A model generated the notes under the pieces. That model saw only the letters and a list, made by a program, of their open reading frames with translations. It was not told the origin of the DNA and searched no databases. Shown here piece after piece: positions 12,901 to 24,330 of a stretch of 64,000 nt of DNA. A program made the position numbers and the translations under genes. The stretch is from Vitellaria paradoxa (lineage: Eukaryota > Streptophyta > Magnoliopsida > Ericales > Sapotaceae), in contig CM034239.1 of NCBI GenBank assembly GCA_019916065.1, forward strand, positions 38,712,419 to 38,776,418, in the 5' to 3' direction. Positions within the stretch are counted from its first letter, which is position 1. Each line of letters starts with the position of its first letter.

Positions 12901-14840
12901 CACCCCTTGCGGAATCACTTCGAGAGAGAAACACTCTTCTAGATCCAGCAACCGCAGACGAGTCAACTCACCAATTTCTGGTACCAGCTCCCTGATGTAA
13001 AAATCCGTGAGGCTGAGAATTTCAAGGTTATTTTTCAAATTCTTGATCATAGCTGTATCTTTCCAGAGACAATTAATTGTATGTAACATCCGAAGGTTAA
13101 CCAAATTTGTAAATGATGATGGCGATGACAATATGACACCTGCCAAATATAAAACAGTCAATTTCTTCATCCCATTAGCAAATGGGTCTGATACATCAAC
13201 CCAACCATCGCAACCAAATATTAAGGTATGAAGTTCTGGACATTGGAGGTTTCCTGGAAGCTCATCGGTGTTTTCGGCTAATATTGAGACTGCAGTGTAA
13301 AGTTCCCATGCACCTTCCTCTGGCCACTTCTGAATATCGTGCTTTACTAGAAATTGTTGTTTACTTGGCCACTGTTGACCCTCTTGCTTGCCATTTGTGA
13401 TCGAAATAGCAACATCACGAATAACGTCATGCATTTTCACATGCTTTTCATTCTTGCCATGTAACAACAGACAAGATGATTTGAGAAGATCAACCATTGC
13501 TCGTACTCTGCTTCTTGCTTTTTTCCAGTGTTTCTGCGTGTCGAAGCAATCTTAATGCCATGCAATGTCTCACCAAGTCTTCAATTGGAATATTAGCATC
13601 TTCCGGAAACAAACAGCACAGTAAGAAGCAAGACTTTGCATCCTCATGTTCTAAATAATCATAGCTCCATTTAAGGACGTATACAACTTTGGATCGATAT
13701 CTGGAATATCTTGTGCACTGGAATTTTTCAGCTGATTAAGTGCATCATCCCATACATCGCCTTGCTTACCTTTCAACGCTGCTCCAACTGCAACAATAGC
13801 AACAGGCAAACCTCCACATTCCTTACAAACCTCTTCTGCTATTGATTGAGGGACAACAAATTTCCCGCCGCCTTCTTAAATAAACTCCACGATTCCTGTT
13901 CTTCTAGGACTCCGATGGAAAAATCTTTTTGAACTTCCATCTTTTGGCACACACTCTCTCTTCGGGTAGTTAGCAAAACTTTGCAACCCCTACCATCATC
14001 TGCAATGGGAATTCCTATTTCCTTCATGTGAAGTGGTTGCCAAACATCATCCATTATTACAAGTATTTTCTTGTTCCCTTCTTTCAGTCTATTCCATAGC
14101 TGACCTGCTCTTCCAAGTTCATTGTCTTCTTTATATTTTAGATTCAGTTGGGAAGCAAGTTGTTCTTGAATTTTTCTGACATTTGCATCTTTAGAGACAA
14201 CTGCCGGCACGATTTCATCAAAAAGTCCATCTTTCTTCGCTTGTTTAGCAGCCTCTTCCACCAATGTTGTCTTGCCAGCCCCACCTGGTCCATGTACCCC
14301 AATCAGGTTAACCTCCGAATCTTTCAATGCCCCCATGATACCACTGAAGACCAAAGCTCTTGATTTAAAATTCATGTAATCCCCTGAAGATGCAAATTGC
14401 AGCAACTCCTCGGGAAAAGGAGCTGGATGTGCCACTGGCAACTTCTCAAATTCACGCCCTTCATCTTTCAGAGTAATGATAGATGCCTTCTTTTCTTCAG
14501 CTCCCTTACCCAGCCGGTAACGCCAGGTGAGGTCAGGACACCAGCACTTGAAGCACTTCTTGTTTTCGTTGACTTCGGATTCCAGAAATTTGCCCACATC
14601 GTCTTCCATATTCTGCACATCCGTTAGCCACTTAGAAACATCAGCCTCGATTATTTCTGCGCAGTCTTTGGCTCTGTCCACCCTTCCTTGGATCCTTGTC
14701 TTCTCGTCTTTGAGTTTTTCAACTTCAGATTCAAGTTCCTGGATCTTTTTCTTGTAACAAATCAAATAACCAAAATGACGCCCAACTGATTCCTTCAGGG
14801 GATTTATGATATGATCTGCAATCATTGAGACAATCTCCAT
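3734..14840 (-). CDS. CC-NBS-LRR disease resistance protein, At4g27190-like, copy 1 (five exons)
   Basis: Intracellular immune receptor expected to sense pathogen effectors and switch by nucleotide exchange in its NB-ARC domain. Five exons are inferred, all with GT-AG phase-0 junctions: 14,840-12,133, 10,490-9,835, 9,191-8,535, 4,850-4,107 and 3,955-3,734. The corrected length is about 1,662 residues. Coiled coil is at residues about 30-75, P-loop GPGGAGKTT at 184-192, kinase-2 LVIMDDVW at 260-267, RNBS-B near 286-294, RNBS-D CFLLCCLFP near 405-413, GLPL near 343-346 and MHD near 470-472; LRRs follow to about 1,585, then an acidic tail. The ATG is supported by an in-frame TGA five codons upstream and by the family-typical MEIVSMIAD start. 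As given, copy 1 has three one-base homopolymer shifts in exon 1 and one in exon 2. Copy 2 is intact at each of these sites, so sequencing error is more likely than true inactivation. Confidence 0.9.
4107..4850 (-). CDS. Exon 4 of resistance gene, copy 1: LRR exon
   Basis: A 744-nt exon (248 codons), open throughout in this copy. The acceptor is TTTGTCAG|GTTGTTTTTCCC and the donor is GGAGAG|GTAATTAT. It encodes further LRRs (FPKLKKISL, LTELACLWKKNL, LKFLTVYKC, FPKLSLLLLDNLPNLKSF) and ends in DINKYLKGE. Its repeats are more diverged from exons 2 and 3 than those are from each other. Confidence 0.87.
6344..7200 (+). pseudogene. RTE-type LINE reverse transcriptase 3' fragment, copy 1
   Basis: Plus-strand remnant of a plant RTE-clade non-LTR retrotransposon. 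It begins near the catalytic motif (LFADDIILVDE at about 6,388-6,420). In-frame stops and shifts follow, then the conserved C-terminal region: LLYGSECW, MAVAEMRMLRWMRG, a stop inside MREN-LKWFGHVKRRP, APVRRC and, at the end, HITDPT. The GTTTGGTT-rich end near 7,180-7,200 matches the usual RTE 3' end. It is 5'-truncated, dead, and antisense to the resistance gene within intron 3. The longest open piece is 6,694-6,948. Confidence 0.85.
7280..8290 (-). repeat. Two inverted Helitron-like repeat pieces in intron 3, copy 1
   Basis: Reverse-complemented, 7,280-7,640 and 7,900-8,290 read like the units of the 15-20 kb array: ACATTAAAGTTGTGCAATTC, then CATTAA, CACAACTT, CATGTGATCT, and TTGTAAAATTTACATATTTC. 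They therefore belong to the same repeat family in the opposite orientation. Confidence 0.55.
8535..9191 (-). CDS. Exon 3 of resistance gene, copy 1: LRR exon
   Basis: Intact 657-nt exon (219 codons) between acceptor CAG|GTTTTTTTTCC and donor CAG|GTATGAATA. It has the same length, phase and repeat layout as exon 2: FPALEKLHI, LKDLMVQRC, LQSLSIGGC, LTTMEICGC, LEKLHIWRC, then an acidic KEEEEDY run and SLFNYQ at the end. It differs from copy 2 by one visible residue (Thr here, Ile in copy 2, in the ISG-ATV stretch). Confidence 0.88.
9835..10490 (-). CDS. Exon 2 of resistance gene, copy 1: LRR exon (frameshifted)
   Basis: The acceptor is CAG|GTTGTTTTCCC and the donor is CAG|GTATAAATA. The exon is 656 nt here; copy 2 has 657 (219 codons). 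One T is missing near 10,030-10,033 (plus-strand letters) inside the codons for VPQKLEHLEK, so the frame stops early in this copy. The repeats follow the pattern FPALEELRI, LKDLMVKTC, LQSLSIYDC, LTTLEICEC, LEKLHIWQC. It is the tandem sister of exon 3, at roughly 80% protein identity by eye. Confidence 0.87.
10491..12132 (-). other. Intron 1 of resistance gene, copy 1
   Basis: A 1.64 kb AT-rich GT-AG intron. Apart from the GA/G microsatellite near 10,601-10,627, which belongs to the exon-duplication unit, nothing recognisable was seen. Confidence 0.65.
12133..14840 (-). CDS. Exon 1 of resistance gene, copy 1: CC, NB-ARC, first LRRs (frameshifted)
   Basis: The exon is 2,708 nt here against an inferred 2,709 (903 codons). 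It encodes the coiled coil, NB-ARC and the first LRR block. It ends in SLFNEK at the donor AAG|GTACGA (12,133|12,132). Against copy 2 it lacks one base in an A-run near 13,858-13,860 and one in a T-run near 13,670-13,672 (plus-strand letters), and has one extra T near 13,519-13,524. As a result the frame splits into two open pieces, 14,840-13,839 and 13,497-12,004. The second piece reads through the donor to a stop in the intron. Confidence 0.88.
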
Positions 14841-15110
14841 ATTGCCTTTGATTTTTCACCTTCTTTGTATTTTTTCCTTGTTACTGATGTTCCTTCACTT
14901 ATTTTTGGTCCTTCCTTTTCCTTTAAATTGAGATGTGAAACCGTTTGTTGCAGGAGGAGGTATTAAGTCTACCTCTGCATTGTAAAAGAGAGAATCAAAA
15001 CCTTAACATCTCAAAAGAGAAAATAACCCGCATATTTTGTTGAATCACCGTTTGTTGCTAAATAAAAAAACAGATACATTGGGGCTATAAAATAGGAAAA
15101 ACACACAAAT
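14841..15110 (-). promoter_or_regulatory. 5' flank of resistance gene, copy 1
   Basis: Sequence immediately upstream of the ATG on the minus strand. It has an in-frame stop five codons before the start. No convincing TATA box was identified, so the transcription start is not placed. Confidence 0.35.
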
Positions 15111-18100
15111 TCTCCATTTTCTTTCACAAAATCTTCGCTTCTTTTCGTACCATGTTGATGAATGACCATAGCTGCACTTTTTTATGAAGTGCACTAATGC
15201 TTTGTCATATACTCTTAATCAATGTGAAATGAGTTCATAGATACTTAAAATGAACCTACTTAGCTATTGCTATTACGAACTAAATTTAAAAACCATATTT
15301 CAAAGAAATAAAATTTAAGAACACAAAAAACATTTCTAAATAATAAGTAGACTAGGAAAAAGGTTATAAGTTCTTGAATACTAGTTAAATTTAAAGAAAA
15401 TGAATTTGTATCACAGTAACAATGTTTAATATATTTTAAATTTAAAAACACAAAGAAAAGTCTGAATATTAATTAGGTTTGGGAGTAATTTTTTTTAAAT
15501 TTAAATTGATTGTGTTGACCATTAGGTTGAATTACCATTTAATAATGCTCAAAATTTGAGTTATTTTTATTTGAGTTATATTTATAAAGTACAATAAACA
15601 ACGTAAGATTGATGATGATGATAATAATATTAATATTAATAATAATATTCTTAATTTGATTATTTTATGATATCAATCAAAATTTTATTTTAATACAATT
15701 AAGAATAATAATATTTCTAGATCAAGTTAATTTGCAAAATCAGTTAATAATTAAAAAAAATAATAGCGTATAGTGAAGTTGACAAACGTTAAAGAAAAAA
15801 AAAAAGAAATTGTGCCAATTAGAAATATTTGAGATTTAATAAATATTATAGAATCAAGGTTGATCTTTAAGATTGAGTAGAACCAAGATTTGGTAAAATA
15901 AATAAATAAATTTTTAGTACTTATATAGAAGCCTAAATTTGATCAATTCTACCAACTTATTAAAACTCATAAAAATTTAATATCCAATACAAAAATAATG
16001 TGTTGGGCTTCTTTTTCCCCCTCCTAATTATAATTCCCAATCTTATGTGGCATACTATAACACTCTCTATTCTACTTTTTTATTTTATAATTTTTTTAAT
16101 TCAAAACTTTCTCACTCCTCATTCACAAAACTCTTACTTTCTTTTGTCTCACATTAATAGATGATTAGAACTTTAATTTTATTTTTCTCCTTCTATAAAG
16201 CCACTAAAATTGTGGTATAAGTTCATGAAATGGGTATACTTGCCTATTGGTTCATTCTGATTGTAAAATTTACATATTTCAGTTAAATTTAAAAAACATA
16301 GATAAAAAATGCCTAAATGATATTAGACTTGGGAAAAGTTTTAAAAATTTTTACATATTAAATAAATTTAAAAGATCTAAAAAAATTAGTTTCTCTCATA
16401 ATATCAACACTTACAGTAGCAAACTTTATATGTTTCAAATGAATTAAATTTAAAAAACACAAAAAATGCCCAAAGTCAAATTAATTAAATCTAAAATGAC
16501 AAGAAAAAAAATGTCTAAATAATAACTAGACTTAAGAAAGGGCTTAAAAATTACTAAATATTAATTAAAATTAAAAAATTTAAGAAATCTAACGTCTCTC
16601 ACAATAACAACCCTTAGTATATTTAAATTTAAAAACATAGAGAACAATGCGTAAATGTTGATTGGCTTGGGAAGTATTTTTTCCATAAATTTTTTAAATT
16701 TAAATTGGTAATGTTGACCATTAAGTTGAAAAACTATTGAATATAACGTTTGAAATAAAAAGAAATCGGCCAAATACATAAGTTGAGATTTAATATATAT
16801 TTTAGATCCAAGTTTGGTTTTAGAATTGGCTCAGACTAAAATTTGATAGAACATAAGTTTTTAATATTCACTTATAAGTCTGGTTTTAATCAACTTTATC
16901 GGTTCATTAAAACTCACATAAATAAAAAATGAAAATATGAAAAAACAACTAAATAATTGTTTTATGAAATTATGCAACTATATTAAATGTATTTTATAAC
17001 ATATTTAAAAACATATTTTTTTACTCTTGTAAAATGATATATAATCCCGTGCATCGCATGGGTCAACACTAATACATATATTAAAGTTGTGTTTTTTTAA
17101 TTATTTTTTCCTTCATTCCAATCCTACATGGTACTCTTCTATTTCTTTCGCTCTTCTTCTCCTCTCTTTTCATTCACAAAACCTTTACTTCATTATGTCT
17201 CACAATCAATAGATGACTATAACTCTACTTTATCTTTTGTATATATAATAACTAGAGTTATAGCATGTGATCTTAATCAATGTGAAGTGAGCCTTGCTTA
17301 TTGATTTCATTACATTTGTAAAATTTACATATTTCAAATGCATTAGAGATTAATTTAATACACAATGAACAATTCCTAAATATAATTAAGTTTGAAAATG
17401 GTTTAAAAATTTACTTTTCTCACACTAACTACTTTTAATGTTTTTTAATCTTAAAATACAAAGAAGAAATGCTTAATATTAACTAGATTTGGGAATACTT
17501 TTTTGAAATTCCAATTTAAAATTTAATTAGGTAAAAATGCTTAAATATTAATTAGGCATTTTGGAGTTTTTGTTTTTTTTAAATTTAAGTTGGTCAATAT
17601 TGACTATCCGATTCAGTATTTGATTATTGTTATTAAAAAATAACGCACAAATTAATAATAATAATAATAATAATAATATAATTTTAATTTGAGTTATTTC
17701 TACAAAAGAATCAAGAACTTATTTTAATTAATCAATTTATTCTATATCCATATACATATATTAAAGTTGTACAATTCTGTTAATTTTTTCTCATTAAATC
17801 AAATTTTATGTGACACTCTACCTATCCCCATCATTACACTTTTTTATTCTTATTTTTTTATAAGTCTTTGAATACAATAATCTCTCCACATTTTTTCAAA
17901 ACTCTAGCTTCTTATTCACAAACTTCCTTTTGTCCTATATCAGTAAATGACCACAATTCCAATTTTTCTTTTGTTTATAAAACCACTATGGTTTGGACTT
18001 ATGATCTTAATCATATAAGATACGTTCGTGGGTTCTTAAATGGACTTTCTTGTTTGTCTACCATAGTTATAAAATTTACATATTTAGAAAAGAAATGCAT

Positions 18101-20257
18101 AAAAAATGCCTAACCATTAAGCTGCCATTTGGAGCTCAAAATGTTAGAAATAAAATGTTGTTTAGGTTCTTTTGATGGCGTTTAGAGTGTAAACTAAAGT
18201 CAAAAAAATAAATAAAGATAAATAGTTCTATTCTAATGACTTTAGACAGACACTTTTAATTTTCTGTGTCAGAATTCTTTGAAATTTGTAAAAATGTTAT
18301 TGGGATTTGTAAAAATTTTATTGAAATTTTTTAAGATTTGTTGGAATTTGTAGAGATATATAAATTTATACAAATTTATAGAAATTCACGGAGTTTGAGG
18401 TATAAAAAGTTTTGTAGGGAACAGTAGAGAAATTATAGAAATTTTTGTAGCCTTTCGGAACTCCAAATGCGCCCCAATTAGGCTTGCAAAAGGGTATAAA
18501 AATTATTAAATACTAATTAAATCTAAAAATAAAAATTATTTAAAAATTCTAATTTCTCTCACAATAACTATATTTATTATTTTTAAAATTTAAAAACACA
18601 AAAAAAGCCAAAATATTATTTAAAAATTCTAATTTTAAATTTGAATTAGTCATGTTCACCATTTAGGTTGACAAACAGATTAATAATACCTAATTTATTT
18701 TTATAAATACATATTACAATATACATACACGAAAGTTGTATAATTTTTTTCATTAATATCCTATATGAATTGAGTCAATGAAAAGAAAAAAAAAAAAGAG
18801 AAACAAAATTGGAATCCATTCCTTATTATCGCGTTTTTTAAGGAAAAAAATACAAAGAAATGAGGAAAAAAAATGAAGAGAAAAGTAAGTGTTAAAATTT
18901 TAAAATATTCAGCCATCCAAAAGGTGGACAAAAACTGGAGAGAAGACAAAAAAATGAATTAATAAAAATTTCAAATGACATATTTCTTATAAAATAAAGA
19001 TAAAAAAAAATTAAAAACATGTCCTAGAGCTTATTATATCGATAATCTTCTAACTTCTTAAACAATTTAATAGTAAAAAAATAATACAAACTTTTTTTTT
19101 TTCTTTCATTTCTTCTCAACTCACAAATAAAGGGAAAAGAAAATAATTATTTTTCTCTCCTAAACTCTCAAATAAAAAAAAAATGTACTATCACTTGGTT
19201 TTTTACTCCTCTCTCCTAACTAATCTTTCTTTTGTTTTCTTTTCTTCTTTCTCTTAAACTCACAAATGAAGCTAAAGCAAACCTACAAGTGCATTCTCCC
19301 AATTTATCATTTTAATTTCCTTTTTTTTCCTTAGAAATTTTTGAATTAAATACTCGCCTCTTTTTCTCCTTTTTCTAGTACCCGTCTTTTCTATTGTACT
19401 TCATTTTGTCCACATCGGTATATACCACAATTCAATTTTTCTTTTGTTCACTAGAATTGTGACATATGATCTTAAATATGTAAAGGTGAGCTCATTGGTT
19501 TTCTAAAAAATGTATCCAGTTGGTCTATTTGTTTGTTCACTACAATTGTAAAATTTATATAGTTAAAACACATGATGAGTTGAGATTTAAAAAAACAAGA
19601 AATATGCCTAATATTAATTATATATTTAACTTGAAAATAAGAAAGAAAATGAATAATATTAATCATTGTGGAAGTAATTTTTCTTTAAAAAAATTTCTAA
19701 TTTTAAAATTCAATTAGTCACTGCTAACAATTTGATTGAAAAATCTATGATACTACTCAATATGTGAGTCATTTTTATAAAGTATAACGTGCGATTAAAA
19801 AAAATAATATTTTTTATTTGATTATTTTTAATAAAATGATTTAAAAAATTATTTTAATACAATTAAAAATATAATATTTTTAACTTAAGTTAATTTTACA
19901 AAATGAATTAAAAAAAATAAGAACATATTTAAATTGACAAATGTTTTCAAATAAAAAGGTAGGTCAGACGATTAGTTATGTTTGAAATTTAATATATATT
20001 CTAGATCCAAACTTGATTTTGGGGAAGTAAGTCAGATCAAGATTTTGTAAAAAAAAACAAATTTTTAGTACTCATATATGAGCGTATCTTTATCAACTTT
20101 ATCGGATCACTAAAACTAACATAAATAAACAAAATATAAAAATATACGAAAATACTCAATAACTATTTTATGATATTACACAACTTCTATTAAAATATTT
20201 TATAATATATTAATTTTTTTAAATATTATACAATTCTATATATTGCATGAGACACCT
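15110..20257 (+). mobile_element. Degenerate tandem array of Helitron-like AT-rich units, copy 1
   Basis: About five related units start near 15,110, 16,020, 17,075, 17,755 and 18,730-19,180. Each has a pyrimidine-rich stretch, TTGTAAAATTTACATATTTC-like sequence, and a GACCATTA(A/G)GTTGA-like block. Several start ACATATATTAAAGTTGT. A hairpin CCCGTGCATCGCATGGG at 17,046-17,062, followed by TCAACACTAA and then T, looks like a plant Helitron 3' end (hairpin, then CTRR, then T). A decayed end, TTGCATGAGACACCTAG, lies at 20,237-20,257. No Rep/helicase frame was seen, so any element would be non-autonomous. Confidence 0.5.
17653..17678. repeat. TAA microsatellite, copy 1
   Basis: A run of TAA of about 26 bp; the matching tract in copy 2 (about 60,455-60,489) is longer. 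Confidence 0.85.
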
Positions 20258-21740
20258 AGCTTTATTATAAAAATGATGCGTCTTATCCCTAATTCAAGAC
20301 CTACAACAATGGTTATTTTACTGCACCAAGGAAAAAAAATTTGCAGAAGATTTGATGGTTTAGTATTTTTTTTAACTAAAAAAAATTGAATCCAATTAAA
20401 AAAAGAAAAGCATCACATAATCGTAAGCACGAAGCATTCATAGAGGATTGTTTTTTTTTTGTTTTTTTGGGAGGGGGGGAGTGAGGTTACTAGATTTGTT
20501 GCCCTATCGACATTCATGTGTTTTTAGTATATCTAGCTTGCAGCTTCAAATGCAATAAGTTAGCCTCCTCCATGATTGCGCTATAGTGCATTTTTTTCAA
20601 AAATTTCCTCTAAATTAACTAAAATTAATTTTATTTAGCTCATAATATTTTTAAATGCAACCAGTAATCCCTCATGGTCTGGATTGAAGTTAACTATTGA
20701 CAAAATCGATAGAGACAAAATCGAGTAGAAAATATATACACATATAGGCACCTAGAGTACCAAAACTCTCGTATTTGTATGGTTTGGCAAGAGGTAACGC
20801 AAGAGGCCTTCCTTGTACAAGTAAGAGATGCTTCCGATCTATAGAAAATATAAAACAAAATACCTTTCAACAAAACTTAGAAAAAAGAAAAAAAAAACTT
20901 CATAACTAAAAAAAACCACTTGCCAAAAAACGTATAAAAAACAACCTTTGACCAACACCACTAGAAAAATAACTTTTACGAGTAATAAAAGAGAGATAAA
21001 TAAGGATAGAAAAATGAAATAAAAACTTATGGTGCAAAAAGATATTAGTTTTAATGTATTGAAATTTTATTATAAGTAAAAATATTTTAATTACTGTGTA
21101 TGAAATCATAGTTAATTTAGAGAAAAAAAGTTAACAATTACACTGTTTACAAGGGGTGGGGTGGGGAGAAAATAAGGACCAAAAAATAAAAATAAAATTA
21201 TGAGGCAAAAAATTTATTATTTAAATATGATTAATTTCAATATAAAATAAAAATATTTTCTAATTAATGGACATTAACTGTAACTACAAAGAGGATTTAG
21301 TTTGCATTTAACAATACAAAGAGTTAAGTGAAAATGATCTTAAAACTTAGTTCAGTTGAAAAAGTTAAATAGTTGCACTTTAACACTTACCATAAGGAAG
21401 TTAAGCGTTGTATTTAAAAATGTAAGGAGGTAAACCAAAAATGGCCTTAGGCTAAACTCAGCTCAGTTTTTCCCTCCTTCTCCCTCCTCCTATAAGTATA
21501 TAGAAATCGGTAATTTACAATTGCCACCCTAAAGATTTGGCTAATTACAAATAACAACCCTTAATATTTAATATTTGCACTATCATCCTCTATTTTGAAA
21601 TGAATGTTAAATGAAAAGTAGTGGAGGTAATGTGGAAAAATAATATAAGATGTTACTTTTATTCATTTTGACTATATAAAATGTTCAAAGCGCTATTGAG
21701 ATCTTCAAATGCTATTAAAAATTTTAAAAAAAAAAAGTCC
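20258..21740. other. AT-rich intergenic DNA, no gene seen
   Basis: No gene recognised. The first part, to 21,206, is also present at 63,062-64,000. It includes a T-run next to GGGAGGGGGGGAGTGAGG near 20,450-20,485. Confidence 0.5.
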
Positions 21741-21742
21741 TT

Positions 21743-21830
21743 TGTAACACCCGATATTTATTTTTTACCCATAATTGAGATTTTCAACATAATATTTGGA
21801 ACTAAGATTTTGTTTAGCTTGTTGATTTTA
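21743..21830. mobile_element. Possible LTR start (TGTAACACCC)
   Basis: TGTAACACCCGATATTTA resembles the first bases of plant chromovirus-type (Del/Tekay) LTRs. A possible matching LTR end lies at 27,719, on the far side of the minus-strand gypsy element. Confidence 0.3.
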
Positions 21831-21835
21831 TTTTT

Positions 21836-22300
21836 TTCTTGAGAATTTTCCCGAGTTTTTTTGAAGGCACATTTGGTTGCGTTTAGTTGGCGAGGTGATC
21901 GGACATGGCTTTGCTTTTGATGACCATGTAATCAATGAATACCTCGATTGTCCGCTCGATCTGAAACTGAACATCCTTGTGACTAGCCTTTGATTGGCAG
22001 CCTCAGTATTATTGAAGCCGAACGATATCACTTTGTAGCAGTACATCCCCATGGAGTGATAAATGACATCGTCTCCTAATCAAGCTCAAACATGGGGATC
22101 TGATAATGTCCCAATAAGTATTAAGAAAGTTCATATCTCATGTCCCGGGGTGGTGTCAACCAGTTTGTTAATTTTCGACAAAGGAAAGAAATCCTTCGAG
22201 TAAGCCTTGTTGAGGCTAGTAAAGTCCACGCATACCTACCATGTACCGTTTTTCTCTCTTACCACCACTTTATTGGAGAGCTACTTTGGGTATTTCACCT
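21836..22300 (-). pseudogene. Ty3/gypsy (Tat-like) reverse transcriptase remnant
   Basis: On the minus strand, near 22,275-22,140, it reads VVVREKNGTW, a stop, VCVDFTSLNKAYSKDFFPL, then KLVDTTPGHE. After frame changes come CYKVISFGFNN and QRLVTRMF, then IEVFIDYMVIKSK in another frame. These match the RT core of Tat-lineage gypsy elements. The YxDD box is altered to YM, and stops and shifts make it non-functional. Confidence 0.75.
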
Positions 22301-22329
22301 CTCAAATCACCCCTGCATCTAATAGTTTT

Positions 22330-23160
22330 CCGACATCCTCAATCACGACCTCAACATGTATGGGGGAAGACCTTCTCCCTTTCTAGACCATGACCTTTAT
22401 GGTCGAGCAAGCATTCATCTTGTGGGACATAATGACAAGGTTGATATCGGGCATCTCATAGGAGGTCAACGCAAAGACCTTTAGATTTTCCTTAAACAAA
22501 TGCACAAGGGATTGTTTTTCCTAGTCGAGCAGGCTTTCCCATAGGAAGAACCTTTCTGGGACGGTTTCATAAGCAATGATAGATTCCAAGTCTTCAATTG
22601 TTTGTCCTTAGGGTTGTGCCCCACGTCCTCCAGCACATCTTCAAGTCCAACCGCTAATTTCACCTAGTTGGAGATGTTCTTTACCCCAATGGCTGCTGTG
22701 TAGCACTTCTTCAAGGCAACCTAATTCCCTCTTATTTCAAATATCCCTTAGGGAGCAAGGAATTTTAGCATCTTGCAGTAGGTAAATACGATGGCCTTCA
22801 TCTTATACAACTAGGGTGGCCCATAATCACATTGTACGAAGATGGGATGTCCTCCATCAGAAACTCGATTTGGAGCTCGACTACCCTACTTAAACTAGCA
22901 ATGTGACTCTCCCTAACGTCCAAACGGGTATAAAGCTGAAGCTAATTAGAGGACAGTTGGCTAGTGTGAGGTTGACCTTGGTTAGTTTGAGCTCCTTGAA
23001 TAGATTATTATACATTACCTCCATAGAGCTCCCTCATTAAATGGGGCTTTGGCCCACCTGGCAATTGTCGATTCCACAATGAGAACTAGACATCATTATA
23101 TGGTTGCAAGACACCCTCCAGGTCATCATCCGTGAAGGTAATCTCCTGCCTTGACTCAAC
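22330..23160 (-). pseudogene. Ty3/gypsy protease and linker remnant
   Basis: On the minus strand, near 23,140-23,040, it reads FTDDDLEGVLQPYND followed by ARWAKAPFNEG, the order expected for a gypsy protease domain between gag and RT. It is heavily broken and no intact active site was found. The short open frame 22,663-22,481 lies within it and is not considered a gene. Confidence 0.5.
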
Positions 23161-23199
23161 CCTTGGTCACTTGTGGCCTTATGCTGGCATATCATTCAC

Positions 23200-24330
23200 A
23201 CTCAACATTTCTTTCAGATAAACAACTTTTTTTAGTTTTCTCGAGAGTTGATTTCGACTTTACAGGACTAGTATCTGAGGTGAACCACATAGATGACCCT
23301 TTAGGCTAGTCTTTCGTTGTAGTGACGTGGTTGGCTATCTTTAGTCGACCGAGGTTGTTGTTGTTACTCCTTTAACTTCTCTTCATTGATATAGTCGCGA
23401 ACTAGCTCCTTAATACTTGAAGGCACTACACTCTTTTGTTTGGTGCCCTTTCTCTCTATGAATGGAACAGCAGAACAAAGGGTTCCTTTGTGATTGGTCC
23501 CCCCATCCTCCTTGGTCATACAAAGTATGACTGATCTCGGATCTTAGGAAGAATTTTGTAGATAGGGATCTTAAAGACTATATTCACTGCCCTGAACGCA
23601 TCGTTCTTACCCTAATCCCTAGTCAGCATTTTCTTTCTATTGTGGACTTTCTCTTTCTTGGAGGCCTCCCTCTCGGAGCCTAAGCCTAGTCATCCACCTT
23701 AGAGTAATCATAAATATGGTTTATGAGGTCAACGAGGCCTTCAACTGGTCTCTTTGTTAGCAACTACCACAAATTATCATCCCTTGAGAGGCTGAGCTTA
23801 AAGGCAGCCACAACAATCTATTCAGAACAAACTTGTACTTCATTATAAACCTTAAAGTGTGCCGAGCCTAATCTCTCAGCCCCTCATTTCCCCATTAGCG
23901 CATCATCATCAGTGTGTCAACTATCTGGGGCTATTTGCTGTTGGCCATGAAACAGGCCACAAAGGCATCTACCAACTGGGACCATCAACTAATGGAGCTG
24001 GATTTCAGCTTATCTAGCCAATGCAAGCTATTTCCTCAGGCTAGAGGGGAAGACCTTGCATACGAGAATATTATTATAACTCCAGAGGGGTATGATCTAT
24101 TTGTAGTGGTGAACAAGTCCTACTAGGTCCGCCTTCCTATCATAGTGTGTGAACCTCGGAAGCATAAACTTTTAAGGTGGCTCCATTTGCTCGATGCTAT
24201 CTATAAATGGAGAGAAGGCAATCTAGCCTAGAATCAAATGGTGGGCAAAGTTTCCATCACGCTTCTACATGGTCAGTGAGTTAATTTATCACCAAGCCCT
24301 TCAGATCTGCCCTTGGCTGTTGCTCGGCTA
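23200..24330 (-). pseudogene. Ty3/gypsy gag remnant
   Basis: Minus-strand reading gives SPFIDSIEQMEPP, KFMLPRFTHYDRKADLVG, LHWLDKLKSSSIS, WSQLVDAFVACFMANSK and, after shifts, AAFKLSLSRDDN. This is the usual block order of a plant retrotransposon gag domain. Many stops are present. Gag, protease and RT occur in the order expected for a minus-strand element. Confidence 0.7.

Larger units (their letters stand above)
1..21206. repeat. Large direct repeat, copy 1 (at least 21.2 kb)
   Basis: The whole stretch is repeated in the same orientation at 42,795-64,000. The offset drifts only between 42,788 and 42,795 up to about 16 kb. By eye there are roughly a dozen or so substitutions in the first 15 kb, plus one-base homopolymer indels; from about 16 kb onward small indels become dense. 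The left end is the window edge, so the repeat may begin earlier. It contains the resistance gene, its flanking repeats and the Helitron-like array. It may be a real segmental duplication or an allelic contig kept twice in the assembly. Confidence 0.97.

Noticed and set aside
12767..14757. Several plus-strand frames of 71-77 codons (and copies at 55,559-57,549)
   Set aside because: All are shadows of exon 1 of the resistance gene.
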